This document shows positions 1 through 9,262 of a DNA stretch of 64,000 nt, one piece after another. Position numbers and translations under genes: made by a program. The notes beneath the pieces were generated by a model. The model worked only from the letters and a program-made list of their open reading frames with translations. It did no database searches and was not told the DNA's origin. Position 1 is the first letter of the stretch. Every line of letters starts with the position of its first letter. Source of the stretch: Halobacteriovorax sp. (GTDB lineage Bacteria > Bdellovibrionota > Bacteriovoracia > Bacteriovoracales > Bacteriovoracaceae); the NCBI GenBank assembly GCA_020048985.1, contig JAIFLR010000021.1, forward strand, positions 1 to 64,000, written 5' to 3'.

Positions 1-1377
1 GTGGATGGAGTTGGGGAGTGGGCCACAACTTCAGTTTGGCTAGGGGAGAATAATGCACTCAAGGGTATCTCTGAGATTCATTTTCCTCATTCCTTGGGAC
101 TGTTTTATTCCGCTGTGACCTCTTATCTTGGATTTAAGGTAAATTCCGGTGAATATAAAGTCATGGGACTTGCCCCTTACGGAAAACCAATCTTTAAAGA
201 CTTGATGCTGCAAAATCTTATTACTCTTCATGAGGATGGTAGTTACTCTCTCAACATGAAGTATTTCGCTTATGGGCACAAGCTTAAAATGTTTACAAGG
301 GACCTAGAGGAATTATTAGGTCGCAGAGGGAGAGCACCTGAAAGTACAATCGATGACTTTCACATGAATGTTGCTGCTTCTTTACAACGAGTTTTAGAAG
401 AAGCCTTGCTGCATATGGTGAGAAAGCTCAGAGAAAAATTTCCTTCGGATAATTTATGCCTTGCTGGTGGAGTGGCCTTGAACTGTGTCGCCAATTCTCG
501 TTTATTAAAAGAATCTGGATTTAAGAATATCTGGGTACAACCAGCTGCTGGGGATGCAGGTGGAGCCCTTGGAGCGGCCCTGGCCTATTTTCACCTAGGT
601 CAAAATAAACCTAGAATACCTGCCAATCCTGATAATCAGAAAGGCAGCTTACTTGGTCCATCATTTACCTCAGAGGAAATAGAATCATTTCTTTTGGAAA
701 ATAAAATTTCATTCTCTCGCTTGAGAGATGAAGGCCTTTGGGAAACTGCTTCTGCATATTTAGAAAGTGGGAAAATAATCGGCTGGTTTCAGGGTAAAAT
801 GGAGTATGGACCTCGTGCTCTGGGAAATCGCTCAATCATCGGAGACGCGCGTATTGAGGATCTGCAGAAAACAATGAATCTGAAGATTAAGTATCGTGAA
901 TCTTTCAGGCCTTTTGCTCCCATTATTTTGGATGAAGAGGTAAGTGACGTTTTTGATTGGGACGGAGTCGCACCCTACATGCTTTTTACCGCTCAGATAA
1001 AAAAAGAACTTTTGATCCCTCAGTCTGTGGTTGAAGAAAGTAAGTTTGGGATCGAAAAACTAAATATAGTTCGTTCAAAATATCCTTCAATTACACATGT
1101 AGATAATTCTGCACGATTACAAACAGTGCATAGAGAACAAAATTCCGAACTACACGGGCTTTTAACGACCTTTAAAAAAAGGAACCAAACATCGGTTCTA
1201 GTAAACACCTCCTTTAACGTCAGAGGTGAGCCAATTGTTTGTTCACTCATGGATGCTTACCAGTGTTTCCGAAGAACCGAAATGGATATCCTTGTTTTAG
1301 GTGAATTTGTGGTGACTAAAGAAAATCTTCCTGCTTTTAGTGACATTGACTGGAGAACTAAATTTGAACTGGACTAG
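1..1377 (+). CDS. Carbamoyltransferase, NodU/CmcH family (5' truncated by window edge)
   Basis: Family members transfer a carbamoyl group from carbamoyl phosphate to a hydroxyl, typically on a sugar or natural product, in the cytoplasm. The reading frame is open at base 1. It begins inside the N-terminal Kae1-like domain (DGVGEW at residues 2-7), so roughly the first fifth is outside the window. GGVALNC lies near residue 156. The C-terminal carbamoyltransferase domain carries EYGPRALGNRS near residue 267 and VNTSFNVRGEP near residue 401. The GTG at base 1 is not a credible start. The stop overlaps the following SxtJ-like gene by 38 bases, a pairing often seen in glycan and natural-product clusters. 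The substrate cannot be read from sequence. Confidence 0.9.
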   Translation: MDGVGEWATTSVWLGENNALKGISEIHFPHSLGLFYSAVTSYLGFKVNSGEYKVMGLAPYGKPIFKDLMLQNLITLHEDGSYSLNMKYFAYGHKLKMFTRDLEELLGRRGRAPESTIDDFHMNVAASLQRVLEEALLHMVRKLREKFPSDNLCLAGGVALNCVANSRLLKESGFKNIWVQPAAGDAGGALGAALAYFHLGQNKPRIPANPDNQKGSLLGPSFTSEEIESFLLENKISFSRLRDEGLWETASAYLESGKIIGWFQGKMEYGPRALGNRSIIGDARIEDLQKTMNLKIKYRESFRPFAPIILDEEVSDVFDWDGVAPYMLFTAQIKKELLIPQSVVEESKFGIEKLNIVRSKYPSITHVDNSARLQTVHREQNSELHGLLTTFKKRNQTSVLVNTSFNVRGEPIVCSLMDAYQCFRRTEMDILVLGEFVVTKENLPAFSDIDWRTKFELD

Positions 1378-1708
1378 GTTTAAAGAACGTTATCTTTTTT
1401 CATTGAATGTAGCCCTGGCCGCTTCATTGACTTTATATTTTATCCGAAAAGACTTTCATCTTCATTGGATTCCAGTCGGTTGGATGCTAGGATGTTTTTT
1501 TTCAGTCAAGATGACCAACATGCAGGTAGAATTCTTTAAAAAAATTGGTCATATCAATTCCAGCATTATTCTTATTTCGTTTTATTTTGTATTCCTGACT
1601 CCGTTTTCCATTTTTTATCGTGTTTTTTTTAGACATCCCTCTTTTAAATCTGGAAAAAGCTCGTGGATTAAAAATGATCAAAACTGCGATTTTGATCGAC
1701 CATTTTAG
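1340..1708 (+). CDS. SxtJ-like small membrane protein
   Basis: A 122-residue protein with two or three hydrophobic segments (about residues 17-33, 43-58 and 74-96). It has a short charged tail containing SSWI and ending DFDRPF, which resembles the end of SxtJ-family proteins that accompany carbamoyltransferases. Its function is unknown; a helper role for the upstream carbamoyltransferase is inferred from gene order. The start is GTG at 1340 inside the preceding gene. A TTG at 1364 is an alternative. No small DUF5989-type gene, often the third member of such clusters, was found in the 73 bases that follow. Confidence 0.65.
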   Translation: MTLTGELNLNWTRFKERYLFSLNVALAASLTLYFIRKDFHLHWIPVGWMLGCFFSVKMTNMQVEFFKKIGHINSSIILISFYFVFLTPFSIFYRVFFRHPSFKSGKSSWIKNDQNCDFDRPF

Positions 1709-1781
1709 GGCTAAAAAGTGAAATCGAGGTTACATCCCTGATTTCTTTAGGTATTTTTATCTCAACATTTTTGGTATTCCG

Positions 1782-3008
1782 TTGTATCTTCGTAGGGTGA
1801 ATCAATCTCAATCTATTGTAACTCTATTACTGACTCATGAGTATCCTCCAATGCCTGGTGGAGTAGGTGGTTCGGTCAGGCGAATTGCCCAATTGCTTTC
1901 TAGAAACGGCCTGGGCGTTCACGTGGCCGTATTAAAAAAAGTCTCGCATCCAATAGTTGTCGGGGATAATATATCATCTATTATGGACGGCGATGTACAC
2001 GTTCATGAAATTTCATTCTCTCATGGGAAAATAGATAAAAGCACTATTAAATCGGTCACCACTTCAGAGTCTGATTTTATGGTCTATCAGGGAAATATCG
2101 AGTCCTTGCTGAGCCTAAAACTTCTCCACAAAAGATATCAATTTAATGTTCTTAATGGTTTTTTTCTCACTAATGTCGGCTTGCTGACCTGCCTTTTCGG
2201 GAAGATGGAAAGTATACCAGTCATAGCCTCAATTCGTGGAAACGATATTGGGAAGAATATTTTCCTCGCTGAGCACCTACCTGTTCTTCAATACGTTTTG
2301 AAAAATGCAGATTATGTTACCAGTGTATCTGAGGATCTTTTAAACGCTGCTCTAACGATTCATCCATTTAAAAGATTCAAGGTCATAAATAATAGTTTTG
2401 AGTGGGGCAGAATTGATGAAAATAAATCAGTCGCCAAGCCTTGTAAGGGTTTAGTTATAGGTACTTCCGGCATTTTTCGATTCAAGAAAGGACTGCCTCT
2501 TTTGCTAAAAGCTCTTGAACACGTAAAATTTAAAACTGAATGGTCATTGCTTCTGGTGGGGGATTTTCTTTCAAAAGAAGAAAAAAGTTACCATGATTAT
2601 TTTTTTAAAAGATGTTCCTTCAAAAATCAAATTCATTTGACTGGATTGGTTGATCGCAATGATGTTTTTTCTTATCTTAAGCACATTGATGTTTTTATAG
2701 CACCCTCTCTTTTTTCTGAGGGGTGCCCCACAACTGTCCTTGAGGCCATGGCAATGGGGCGGCCCATTGTTGGATCTGATGCTGGGGCCATAGCCGAAGT
2801 TCTTACCCATAATGAAACAGGTTTGATTTATCCTCAGGAAAATCACGCTGCGCTGACTGATGCTATTCAAAAATTAGTAGATGATCACCAGTTGCGGGAT
2901 ACTCTTGGGATGAATGCCCTAAGTTATATGAGAGGGCTTAACCCTCAGGATGAATGGCGTGCATGGGAATCGGTTTATTTAAGCTGCTCCGATAAATCCT
3001 TGCCATGA
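1782..3008 (+). CDS. Glycosyltransferase family 4 (GT-B fold)
   Basis: A 408-residue cytoplasmic sugar transferase. EYPPMPGGVGG near residue 20 is the N-terminal acceptor-domain loop typical of GT4. The C-terminal nucleotide-sugar motif FSEGCPTTVLEAMAMGRP near residue 311 has the expected E-x7-E arrangement. It probably adds one sugar in the surface-glycan or metabolite pathway of this cluster; donor and acceptor are unknown. The start is uncertain: TTG at 1782 or GTG at 1797 are both possible and neither has a clear ribosome site. It overlaps the next gene by four bases, so it is co-transcribed with the radical SAM gene. Confidence 0.85.
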   Translation: MYLRRVNQSQSIVTLLLTHEYPPMPGGVGGSVRRIAQLLSRNGLGVHVAVLKKVSHPIVVGDNISSIMDGDVHVHEISFSHGKIDKSTIKSVTTSESDFMVYQGNIESLLSLKLLHKRYQFNVLNGFFLTNVGLLTCLFGKMESIPVIASIRGNDIGKNIFLAEHLPVLQYVLKNADYVTSVSEDLLNAALTIHPFKRFKVINNSFEWGRIDENKSVAKPCKGLVIGTSGIFRFKKGLPLLLKALEHVKFKTEWSLLLVGDFLSKEEKSYHDYFFKRCSFKNQIHLTGLVDRNDVFSYLKHIDVFIAPSLFSEGCPTTVLEAMAMGRPIVGSDAGAIAEVLTHNETGLIYPQENHAALTDAIQKLVDDHQLRDTLGMNALSYMRGLNPQDEWRAWESVYLSCSDKSLP

Positions 3009-4051
3009 ATTTTTTCGGTCATGAAATCAATCGTTTTCATCTGGAAGTTACAACTAATTGCGTTTTAGAGTGCCCTGCTTGTCAAAGAACAGGTAGAACC
3101 GATCTTCCATTGTTAAATTGGGACTTAGAATTGGTTCAAAACCTTTTTCCAATAGAGCACAAGGTCCATTTCGCAGGCAAGGTCGTGACTTTATCTGGAA
3201 CTTACGGCGACCCCATTTATAATCCAAATCTTTTAGTCATTCTTTCCTACCTTAAAAAACTGGGGTTTAAAATCCAGCTTGAAACAAATGGCTCTCATAG
3301 AAAACGCTCATTCTGGTATTCATTGGCGGAAACGCTCGGGCCTGATGATGAAGTGATTTTTTCAATTGATGGAATGGAAGATACACTCTTGAAGTATCGA
3401 ATTGGTGGGGACTGGAAAAGTGCCATTGATGGAATTTCCATCATGGCGGGGAACTGCCGTGTGGTTTGGAAATGGATAGTGTTTCGCCATAATGAACATC
3501 AAATTGATACTGGGCTGGCCTTGGCCCGTTCCCTGGGGTGTCATCAATTCAAAATTATTAAAAGTGCCCGTTTTCATTTTCACACAGATCTTGAGCCATC
3601 CCCAAAATGGCTAGGAATTCGATCTCGAATTAAGAGACAAATTAAGCAAGAATTTTCCACACGTCATCGCATACTTCGATTTGTACTTGCTCCTTTTAAG
3701 TTGTTTAAATCAAATACGGTCATCATGCCTCAGTGTGTTGATGGCGATGGAATGTACTTGAATGCCAAAGGAGAGTTTTCTCCCTGTTGCTCGACTGGCA
3801 CCTTTACGACCTCTTCATGGTTTGCGCGCAACGTACAAAAAAGAAATATCACTGAGCGGGGCCTGGTCAGTGTGCTTGAAGACACAATGTGGGGCGAACT
3901 TAAAAAATTATTATTATTCCCAGATAAGGCCCCTCCTGAGTGCCTTAAAAGATGTGGAGTTACGAAAGAGTGGCTAGCTCATTATGGACAAAACCCAGAT
4001 AAGCATCTAGAGAACGGAGAGGATGTTACGGTTTATTCATTTAAGGATTAA
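3005..4051 (+). CDS. Radical SAM protein with C-terminal SPASM/twitch-like cysteines (paralogue 1)
   Basis: A 348-residue protein with the radical SAM cluster motif C19-x3-C23-x2-C26. A second cysteine set follows near the C-terminus: MPQC, then CC about 18 residues later, then CLKRCGV. This is the pattern of an auxiliary [4Fe-4S] cluster. It should cleave S-adenosylmethionine reductively and start a radical reaction on an unknown substrate. It shares the WKWIVFRHNEHQ block with the protein at 4041-5174 and a close variant with 7163-8182, so the three are recent paralogues. It is the last gene of the plus-strand run and its 3' end overlaps the minus-strand paralogue by 11 bases. Confidence 0.88.
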   Translation: MNFFGHEINRFHLEVTTNCVLECPACQRTGRTDLPLLNWDLELVQNLFPIEHKVHFAGKVVTLSGTYGDPIYNPNLLVILSYLKKLGFKIQLETNGSHRKRSFWYSLAETLGPDDEVIFSIDGMEDTLLKYRIGGDWKSAIDGISIMAGNCRVVWKWIVFRHNEHQIDTGLALARSLGCHQFKIIKSARFHFHTDLEPSPKWLGIRSRIKRQIKQEFSTRHRILRFVLAPFKLFKSNTVIMPQCVDGDGMYLNAKGEFSPCCSTGTFTTSSWFARNVQKRNITERGLVSVLEDTMWGELKKLLLFPDKAPPECLKRCGVTKEWLAHYGQNPDKHLENGEDVTVYSFKD

Positions 4052-5174
4052 GCACAAAATAATGATTATCCTTACCGTCTTTTTCTGCAGAACGTGAATC
4101 GCCCTGATAAACATTCCGATACTCTTTTGCTACTCCACATGACCTCAGGCATTCGTCCGGTGCGCAACTGGGTTTGTTCCAAGTCTTTTCCATGAGGTCC
4201 CAAACTGGATCCTTTAAAATATCATCCAGTGGTCGCTGAGAGAGGTTCAATTGACTTAGGTAAGGGATAAACCAGGATTTCTTAGTCATGTCTCGTGTAT
4301 AACAACAAGGGAAGAAGTGGGCTTCGCAAGAAATAAAGGCATCCTCACCTGTGTGGCAGCGAGGTAGTATAACCAAGTCATTTTCATCTATTGTTACGTC
4401 TGTTTTAATTTTTTTTATGACCGGTATGAGCGGACCTAAAAGAAGGCGCTTTAATTTATTCCGGGTTTTTAAGACTTCACGGACTTTAGATTTGTTTCTA
4501 TTTTTCTGACCCACCCATTCTTGTGATTGGGGCATCATGGGGTCATCTTTAGCAAATCTTCCGCTCTTATTAATTAAAAAAGAATGAACCCCCATCGATT
4601 TTGCCAACACTTTGGCGTCCTCTATTTGGTGTTCATTGTGTCTGAAAACAATCCATTTCCATTGAACGTGGGTTTGAGGGACACAGACTGAGATTGCTTC
4701 CATGATATCTTCCCATCTCGCGTTGATACGGTAGATGTGATTTGTGTCTTTTAGGCCATCCACAGAGAAGACAACTAAATCATTTGGGCCCAAAATTGAT
4801 GCTGTTTTCTCCCACCAGGCCTTGTTTCTATGACTGCCATTGGTGGTTAGTTGAACTTTGATGTTGATGGATTTTATATAGGCAATAATTTCATGGAATT
4901 GTGGGTGGTATATTGCATCACCTAAATTACCGGTAAAATCGATAACAAATCCATTGTTTTTATCTTTGAGCGAATTTGGAAATATCTTTTTTATAAGATC
5001 TAAATCCAGTTGTTTCGTTTTTGAGATGTCATGGATAAACCCCTTTCGGGTGATGGAAGTTCGTGAGCAGTTTGGGCATCCTAAAGCACATCTATTAGTA
5101 AGTTCTACACTGAATTTCTTGATCGGGATTTTGTTATTATATAAGTAATAAAAAAGATTATTTGGGCTTGTCAC
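4041..5174 (-). CDS. Radical SAM protein with C-terminal SPASM/twitch-like cysteines (paralogue 2)
   Basis: 377 residues with the radical SAM motif C29-x3-C33-x2-C36 and late cysteines (LPRC, CC, CLRSCGV) for an auxiliary iron-sulfur cluster. It contains WKWIVFRHNEHQ and GLKDTNHIYR, shared with its neighbours. Translationally coupled (ATGA overlap) to the upstream methyltransferase at 5171-5917, suggesting the two act on the same substrate. Reaction unknown. Convergent with paralogue 1. Confidence 0.88.
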   Translation of the reverse strand: MTSPNNLFYYLYNNKIPIKKFSVELTNRCALGCPNCSRTSITRKGFIHDISKTKQLDLDLIKKIFPNSLKDKNNGFVIDFTGNLGDAIYHPQFHEIIAYIKSINIKVQLTTNGSHRNKAWWEKTASILGPNDLVVFSVDGLKDTNHIYRINARWEDIMEAISVCVPQTHVQWKWIVFRHNEHQIEDAKVLAKSMGVHSFLINKSGRFAKDDPMMPQSQEWVGQKNRNKSKVREVLKTRNKLKRLLLGPLIPVIKKIKTDVTIDENDLVILPRCHTGEDAFISCEAHFFPCCYTRDMTKKSWFIPYLSQLNLSQRPLDDILKDPVWDLMEKTWNKPSCAPDECLRSCGVAKEYRNVYQGDSRSAEKDGKDNHYFVLNP

Positions 5175-5917
5175 TGGATTTGACTCCTCTCAAAAACATA
5201 CAAAAGCTTCGGCACCTTCTTATGGAATCTTTCAAAATGAAGAATTTTAAACGGGAGTCTGGACAATTCCCTTTGTACATTTTCATGTGAGTGCCTCAAT
5301 AGATACTGCGAGCTTCTTCTTTCAGTCTCTGGCTTATCCCAATCGTTGGAATTCCACCCATTATTATGGTCATTCTGAAAGCAATCATCAACCAAGTTGA
5401 TAACAATTTTACAGTTCGGTGACATGATTGGCAGATAAGTTGATAAAACTTCTGATAATGAAAAATCTTTCTGATGATAGATCCAGCTCATAAATAAGAT
5501 GACGTCATAGGTTGTTGGTTCTCTTTGTGGTCTTAAACAATCCTCCTGTGTCAGGACAATTTTTGAAGATGTAATTTGGTTGATTGCTCGACCAGCCTTG
5601 ATCACTTCCGGGTTGATGTCGCCACCAAAGAGAGTAGAAAAGCCATGTTTCTCAAGTCTTATGAGCTGAGTACCAATTCCACAGGCAGTATCCAGAATCT
5701 TTGCAGAACGAGGCACGTTTTTTATGATCCAGTCATTACCCTTTTTTGAATCAGGCCAATGAGGCCATTCGTCCATGACTTGAAAATACCAATCTTTTAT
5801 TTTGAAATCTTTTAAGAGGTTCCAGGTTCTGGAACGTGGCAGACCAAACTCCGATTTAAAGCGGATACTTCTGAACAAGCCTTTCAAGGTTGAGAGGGGA
5901 TAATACTCAAATGACAT
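5171..5917 (-). CDS. Class I SAM-dependent methyltransferase
   Basis: A 248-residue cytoplasmic methyltransferase. ILDTACGIGTQLIRL near residue 75 is the glycine-rich SAM-binding motif I, GGDINPEV is the acidic strand-2 motif, and LTQEDCL is motif II-like. The Rossmann core is complete. It is the first gene of a two-gene minus-strand operon with radical SAM paralogue 2 and is divergent from the SGNH-like gene 58 bases away. A glycan or small-molecule methyl acceptor is likely from context; it cannot be specified. Confidence 0.85.
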   Translation of the reverse strand: MSFEYYPLSTLKGLFRSIRFKSEFGLPRSRTWNLLKDFKIKDWYFQVMDEWPHWPDSKKGNDWIIKNVPRSAKILDTACGIGTQLIRLEKHGFSTLFGGDINPEVIKAGRAINQITSSKIVLTQEDCLRPQREPTTYDVILFMSWIYHQKDFSLSEVLSTYLPIMSPNCKIVINLVDDCFQNDHNNGWNSNDWDKPETERRSSQYLLRHSHENVQRELSRLPFKILHFERFHKKVPKLLYVFERSQIQ

Positions 5918-5947
5918 AGGTTTATCTTAGCATTAAGCCCTGCTTAA

Positions 5948-5977
5948 TTGACAGTATCTTTTAGAACTCAGTAGTAT
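5948..5977 (+). promoter_or_regulatory. Sigma70-like promoter overlapping the first ATG of the SGNH-like gene
   Basis: TTGACA at 5948-5953 is a perfect -35 hexamer. TAGTAT at 5972-5977 is a good -10 hexamer with an 18-base spacer. The -10 runs into the ATG at 5976, so transcription should begin near 5984-5985, where a second in-frame ATG lies. Confidence 0.5.
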
Positions 5978-7166
5978 GAAAGATATGTTAAATAAGCGCC
6001 AAATGCTTGGCTACATGCTCAACGGTTTGTTGCTAATCTTCATGATCTTCTTAGGATTTTTTATCCTAAACCTGACTCTAAATAAATGGATACATTTAGC
6101 CCCCATTTCGATGATGTCCCATTTCCACCGCTCTCACCACCCCCTGTTTCAAAAATTTGATGAGACTTCGCCTAACTGGATCATGTTTGCAGGTGATTCC
6201 CATGTCGCAGGAGTTTCTGATGAATTGCTTGAGGATTTAGAACAAGGAAAGGACCACTTCTTTCCCGCCGAGAACCTGGGACAAATGCTAAAACGGGAGG
6301 TTCTAGGTTTGGCGACACCTGGTGGTGGAGCTGCTGCGGCACTTTGGTATAATCCTTCTACTGGACTCGATTTTCTGAAATCTAATTACATGCAGAGTTT
6401 ACCTGATCCCAAACTTGTCATTCTTGTTTATTACGGAGGTAATGATCTTGATGATGACCTGAAACAGGCCATCATACCTTTTTTTAAAACTCATCGTTTG
6501 GAAGAATTTGACAACAAAGCTATTTGGCAGCGGCACCTGAACGTAACACTTTTTGATCATGCCCCCCATCAGTGGTGGAATCCGCGGCGGCTTCTCGTTG
6601 GTGATTTCATGATAAATAAGATCAAGAATTTGCTAACAATTAGCTCTGTGAGAAACAGGTTCACAGACGTGGATTCAAAAACCTGGACACAAGAGGGGAT
6701 TCACAAGGTGAAATCCGGCAAGTTTTCCTTACCTGCAAATATCCAAGGACCAGCTCCTGAATTAGTAGAAGTTCAAGTGTCCCATGCCATGAAGTCACTT
6801 GAGCATGTCCTCGCTTTATGGAGAAATGACCTGCCAAAATCGAAGTTGTTATTAGTCTATTTACCTTCGACATGGAATATCTATGATCTCAAGACTGATA
6901 ACTATAATTACATTCGTAGCTACCATGGTATTAATTCCGAATTTTCGACTTCGGAACTAGAACTTAAACACTCCAAACTGGTAGAGCGTTTGAGAACCTT
7001 ATCTCTAAGGGCCGGAGCGGACTTCTTGGATACAACTTCTGATTTGAAAAAATATTCTGGCGTTGAAGCTCTTCATGGTCCCCGAGATTGGAACCATTTA
7101 AATAAGAAAGGAAGACTTATATTTCTTGAATCCATTGCTAAGCACATTGAGCGCGAGAAATATTAG
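5976..7166 (+). CDS. Membrane-anchored SGNH-hydrolase-like protein
   Basis: A 396-residue protein with an N-terminal transmembrane anchor (about residues 12-32) and an extracytoplasmic SGNH-type domain. The nucleophile motif is GDSH near residue 73, YYGGND is a block III-like Asn motif near residue 154, and DWNHLNKKG near residue 372 supplies the catalytic Asp and His. Such proteins usually add or remove acyl groups on extracellular polysaccharides, like AlgJ/AlgX-type acetylation proteins. The likely true start is the second ATG at 5985, because the promoter -10 overlaps the first ATG. The stop overlaps the convergent minus-strand gene by four bases. Confidence 0.75.
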   Translation: MKDMLNKRQMLGYMLNGLLLIFMIFLGFFILNLTLNKWIHLAPISMMSHFHRSHHPLFQKFDETSPNWIMFAGDSHVAGVSDELLEDLEQGKDHFFPAENLGQMLKREVLGLATPGGGAAAALWYNPSTGLDFLKSNYMQSLPDPKLVILVYYGGNDLDDDLKQAIIPFFKTHRLEEFDNKAIWQRHLNVTLFDHAPHQWWNPRRLLVGDFMINKIKNLLTISSVRNRFTDVDSKTWTQEGIHKVKSGKFSLPANIQGPAPELVEVQVSHAMKSLEHVLALWRNDLPKSKLLLVYLPSTWNIYDLKTDNYNYIRSYHGINSEFSTSELELKHSKLVERLRTLSLRAGADFLDTTSDLKKYSGVEALHGPRDWNHLNKKGRLIFLESIAKHIEREKY

Positions 7167-8182
7167 TTCTCTTGAAGATCAAACACTTGTCTGTCATTCA
7201 TCTTGTAGAAATCATGTGTAGAGACTGTTTTGGTAAGCATTTCGTTTTGAACACCACAATATTTCTGACAGATAGAAGGAGCTGTTGAAACCTTATCCCA
7301 AGATTTTTGCAACATTCCCCACTCTTCAAAATTGAGTATGGTAGTAAGAGTATTTTCTTTAAGATTCAACTTCTTCCTAAATTTTTCCATAAATGGCGAC
7401 GTTTCCGTTGAGAAAGTGCAACAGGGATAGACTGCTCCCTCATAAGTTATTCCTAGATTTTTACCCCCCATACATTTGGGTAGAATCTTAAAATCCTGGT
7501 CAGGGGACTTCTTGGCGAGGATGAAGTTTTCAAGGCTTTGTCGGCTCTTTTTCTCAAGCGCTTCCCATTGAGATGAAGGCTCTAGTGGGTCATTGAGGCC
7601 AAAACGTGAGCTTTTAACAATTGTAAAGTAACGAACGTTCCATGCTTTTGCAAGATCTTTGGCTTCTGAAACCTGATGTTCGTTGTGGGAGAAAACAATG
7701 AACTTCCATTCGACGATTACTTTTTTAGCACAAGTCTTAATTGCAATTTCAATATCTTCCCATCTGGAATTCTTTCGATATATATGATTTGTATCTTTCA
7801 AACCGTCGACAGAGAAAGTTACAGTGTCTTGAGTATCGAGTATGGAAATTGTTTCTTCCCACCAGCCCTTGTCTTTAAAGCTTCCGTTGGTCTCCATATT
7901 GATTTTTACTTTGAACTCTTTTAGCTTTCTCAAAAAAGTGTGAAAATCGCGATGATAAATGCAGTCTCCGTACACACCACAAAGATTAACTTGAAAACCA
8001 CTTGGGAGTGATGCCAAAGTGTCCCGGTCAAATAGATTATCCAGAATCTCTACAGGAAGATCTTTTAAATCCCTAAGAATTTCATGATTTCCAGTTCGAG
8101 CACAGCCCGAACATTGAAGAATGCACCGATTAGTGATTTCTAAATTTAAGCTGGTAAATGATTTGCCTAGAAAATTCAACAT
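7163..8182 (-). CDS. Radical SAM protein with C-terminal SPASM/twitch-like cysteines (paralogue 3)
   Basis: 339 residues with radical SAM cysteines C20-x3-C24-x2-C27 and a late cysteine set (LPKC, CC, CQKYCGV). It contains GLKDTNHIYRKN and IVFSHNEHQ, close to paralogues 1 and 2. It is the last gene of the seven-gene minus-strand operon 14949-7163, nine bases after the glycosyltransferase gene. Substrate unknown. Confidence 0.88.
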   Translation of the reverse strand: MLNFLGKSFTSLNLEITNRCILQCSGCARTGNHEILRDLKDLPVEILDNLFDRDTLASLPSGFQVNLCGVYGDCIYHRDFHTFLRKLKEFKVKINMETNGSFKDKGWWEETISILDTQDTVTFSVDGLKDTNHIYRKNSRWEDIEIAIKTCAKKVIVEWKFIVFSHNEHQVSEAKDLAKAWNVRYFTIVKSSRFGLNDPLEPSSQWEALEKKSRQSLENFILAKKSPDQDFKILPKCMGGKNLGITYEGAVYPCCTFSTETSPFMEKFRKKLNLKENTLTTILNFEEWGMLQKSWDKVSTAPSICQKYCGVQNEMLTKTVSTHDFYKMNDRQVFDLQEN

Positions 8183-8191
8183 ATGTGTATC

Positions 8192-9262
8192 TTATAAAAC
8201 TTCTTGAATGAAAGCTAGCGTGCTCTGCACCCCATCCAGACGGAGTGGTGGGGGGGCAGGCACAACCGTGTGAAGAGATCCTTCTACCATTTTCTTAATG
8301 TCTTTTATATTTTTCAATATCTCGCATAATCCTAGCCTTTTAAAGGCTTCTGCCCTTTGGCTTTGCTCGGAATTGTGGTTTAGCGGATAAATAAGTGAAT
8401 ATGTTTTAACGGCCACTGCTTCAAGTAGTGTGTTGTAGCCCCCCGTGCTTACGGAAAGAGATGATTCTGCGATAAGTGAGGGTAAATCGTCGCAAACACG
8501 CATATAGCGGACATTCTTTCGAAGATTGTGAGTAAGCTCGTGCTCAATCTCATTCGGAATTTGTGGGCCCCCAACTAGAACAACTTTAAGTGAAAAATCA
8601 GCATCATTCATTGCATGCAAAAGTTCATGGCCAATGGCGCCTCCGCCAATACTTACAACGATCTGTTGCTTTTTAGGAGTATCTGGTCGATTTACTGTGA
8701 TAAAGCCGGTCTCGTGAACCTGGGTTGTTGTCCCCTTTAGATAAAAATCACTTTCAAGCAAAAAGGGATTTGCTAGTACCGATGAATCCGTGTGAACCAG
8801 AATGTAGTCGAAATACTGTTTACACAAAGAAGTGATTCGATCATTGATCTCATCAACTAAAATATCCCTTAGGGAACAAATGACGCGAAGTTCTGGGTTT
8901 CGGGCTTTGTAATGCATTATAAAATCGAGGATTTCATTCTCAAATAACTTTCTTCCGAAAGGAAAAAATTCAATGATAATGCAGTCAGGGTCAACGGATT
9001 GTGTGAGGATGCTACTTCTTAGTTTCCATACCTCGGCAAGATTTTTCCCCTCGGGAGAATATAGTTCTTTGAAGTCTTCGCGAGCCGAAAGGGGCGGAAG
9101 ATTAACTAACGAAAAAGAATTAGATTTTATGTGGGGAACCTCTGTCCCTCCATTAAAAAGTGTCACATCGTAGAGTGAACTCAACTCTGCACATATTTTC
9201 GAACTTCTTAATAAGTGACCAATGCCTAATAAATGTTGGGAGTAAAAGAGAATTTTCTTCAT
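8192..9262 (-). CDS. MurG/COG4671-like glycosyltransferase (paralogue A)
   Basis: A 356-residue GT-B-fold protein. The N-terminus YSQHLLGIGHLLRS is the glycine-rich acceptor loop of GT28/MurG-like enzymes. VVSIGGGAIGHELL starts the C-terminal domain, and STGGYNTLLEAVA is the nucleotide-sugar binding loop. It resembles the predicted glycosyltransferases of COG4671. It overlaps the upstream deacetylase-like gene by four bases and has a paralogue at 15190-16335. Donor and acceptor unknown. Confidence 0.78.
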   Translation of the reverse strand: MKKILFYSQHLLGIGHLLRSSKICAELSSLYDVTLFNGGTEVPHIKSNSFSLVNLPPLSAREDFKELYSPEGKNLAEVWKLRSSILTQSVDPDCIIIEFFPFGRKLFENEILDFIMHYKARNPELRVICSLRDILVDEINDRITSLCKQYFDYILVHTDSSVLANPFLLESDFYLKGTTTQVHETGFITVNRPDTPKKQQIVVSIGGGAIGHELLHAMNDADFSLKVVLVGGPQIPNEIEHELTHNLRKNVRYMRVCDDLPSLIAESSLSVSTGGYNTLLEAVAVKTYSLIYPLNHNSEQSQRAEAFKRLGLCEILKNIKDIKKMVEGSLHTVVPAPPPLRLDGVQSTLAFIQEVL

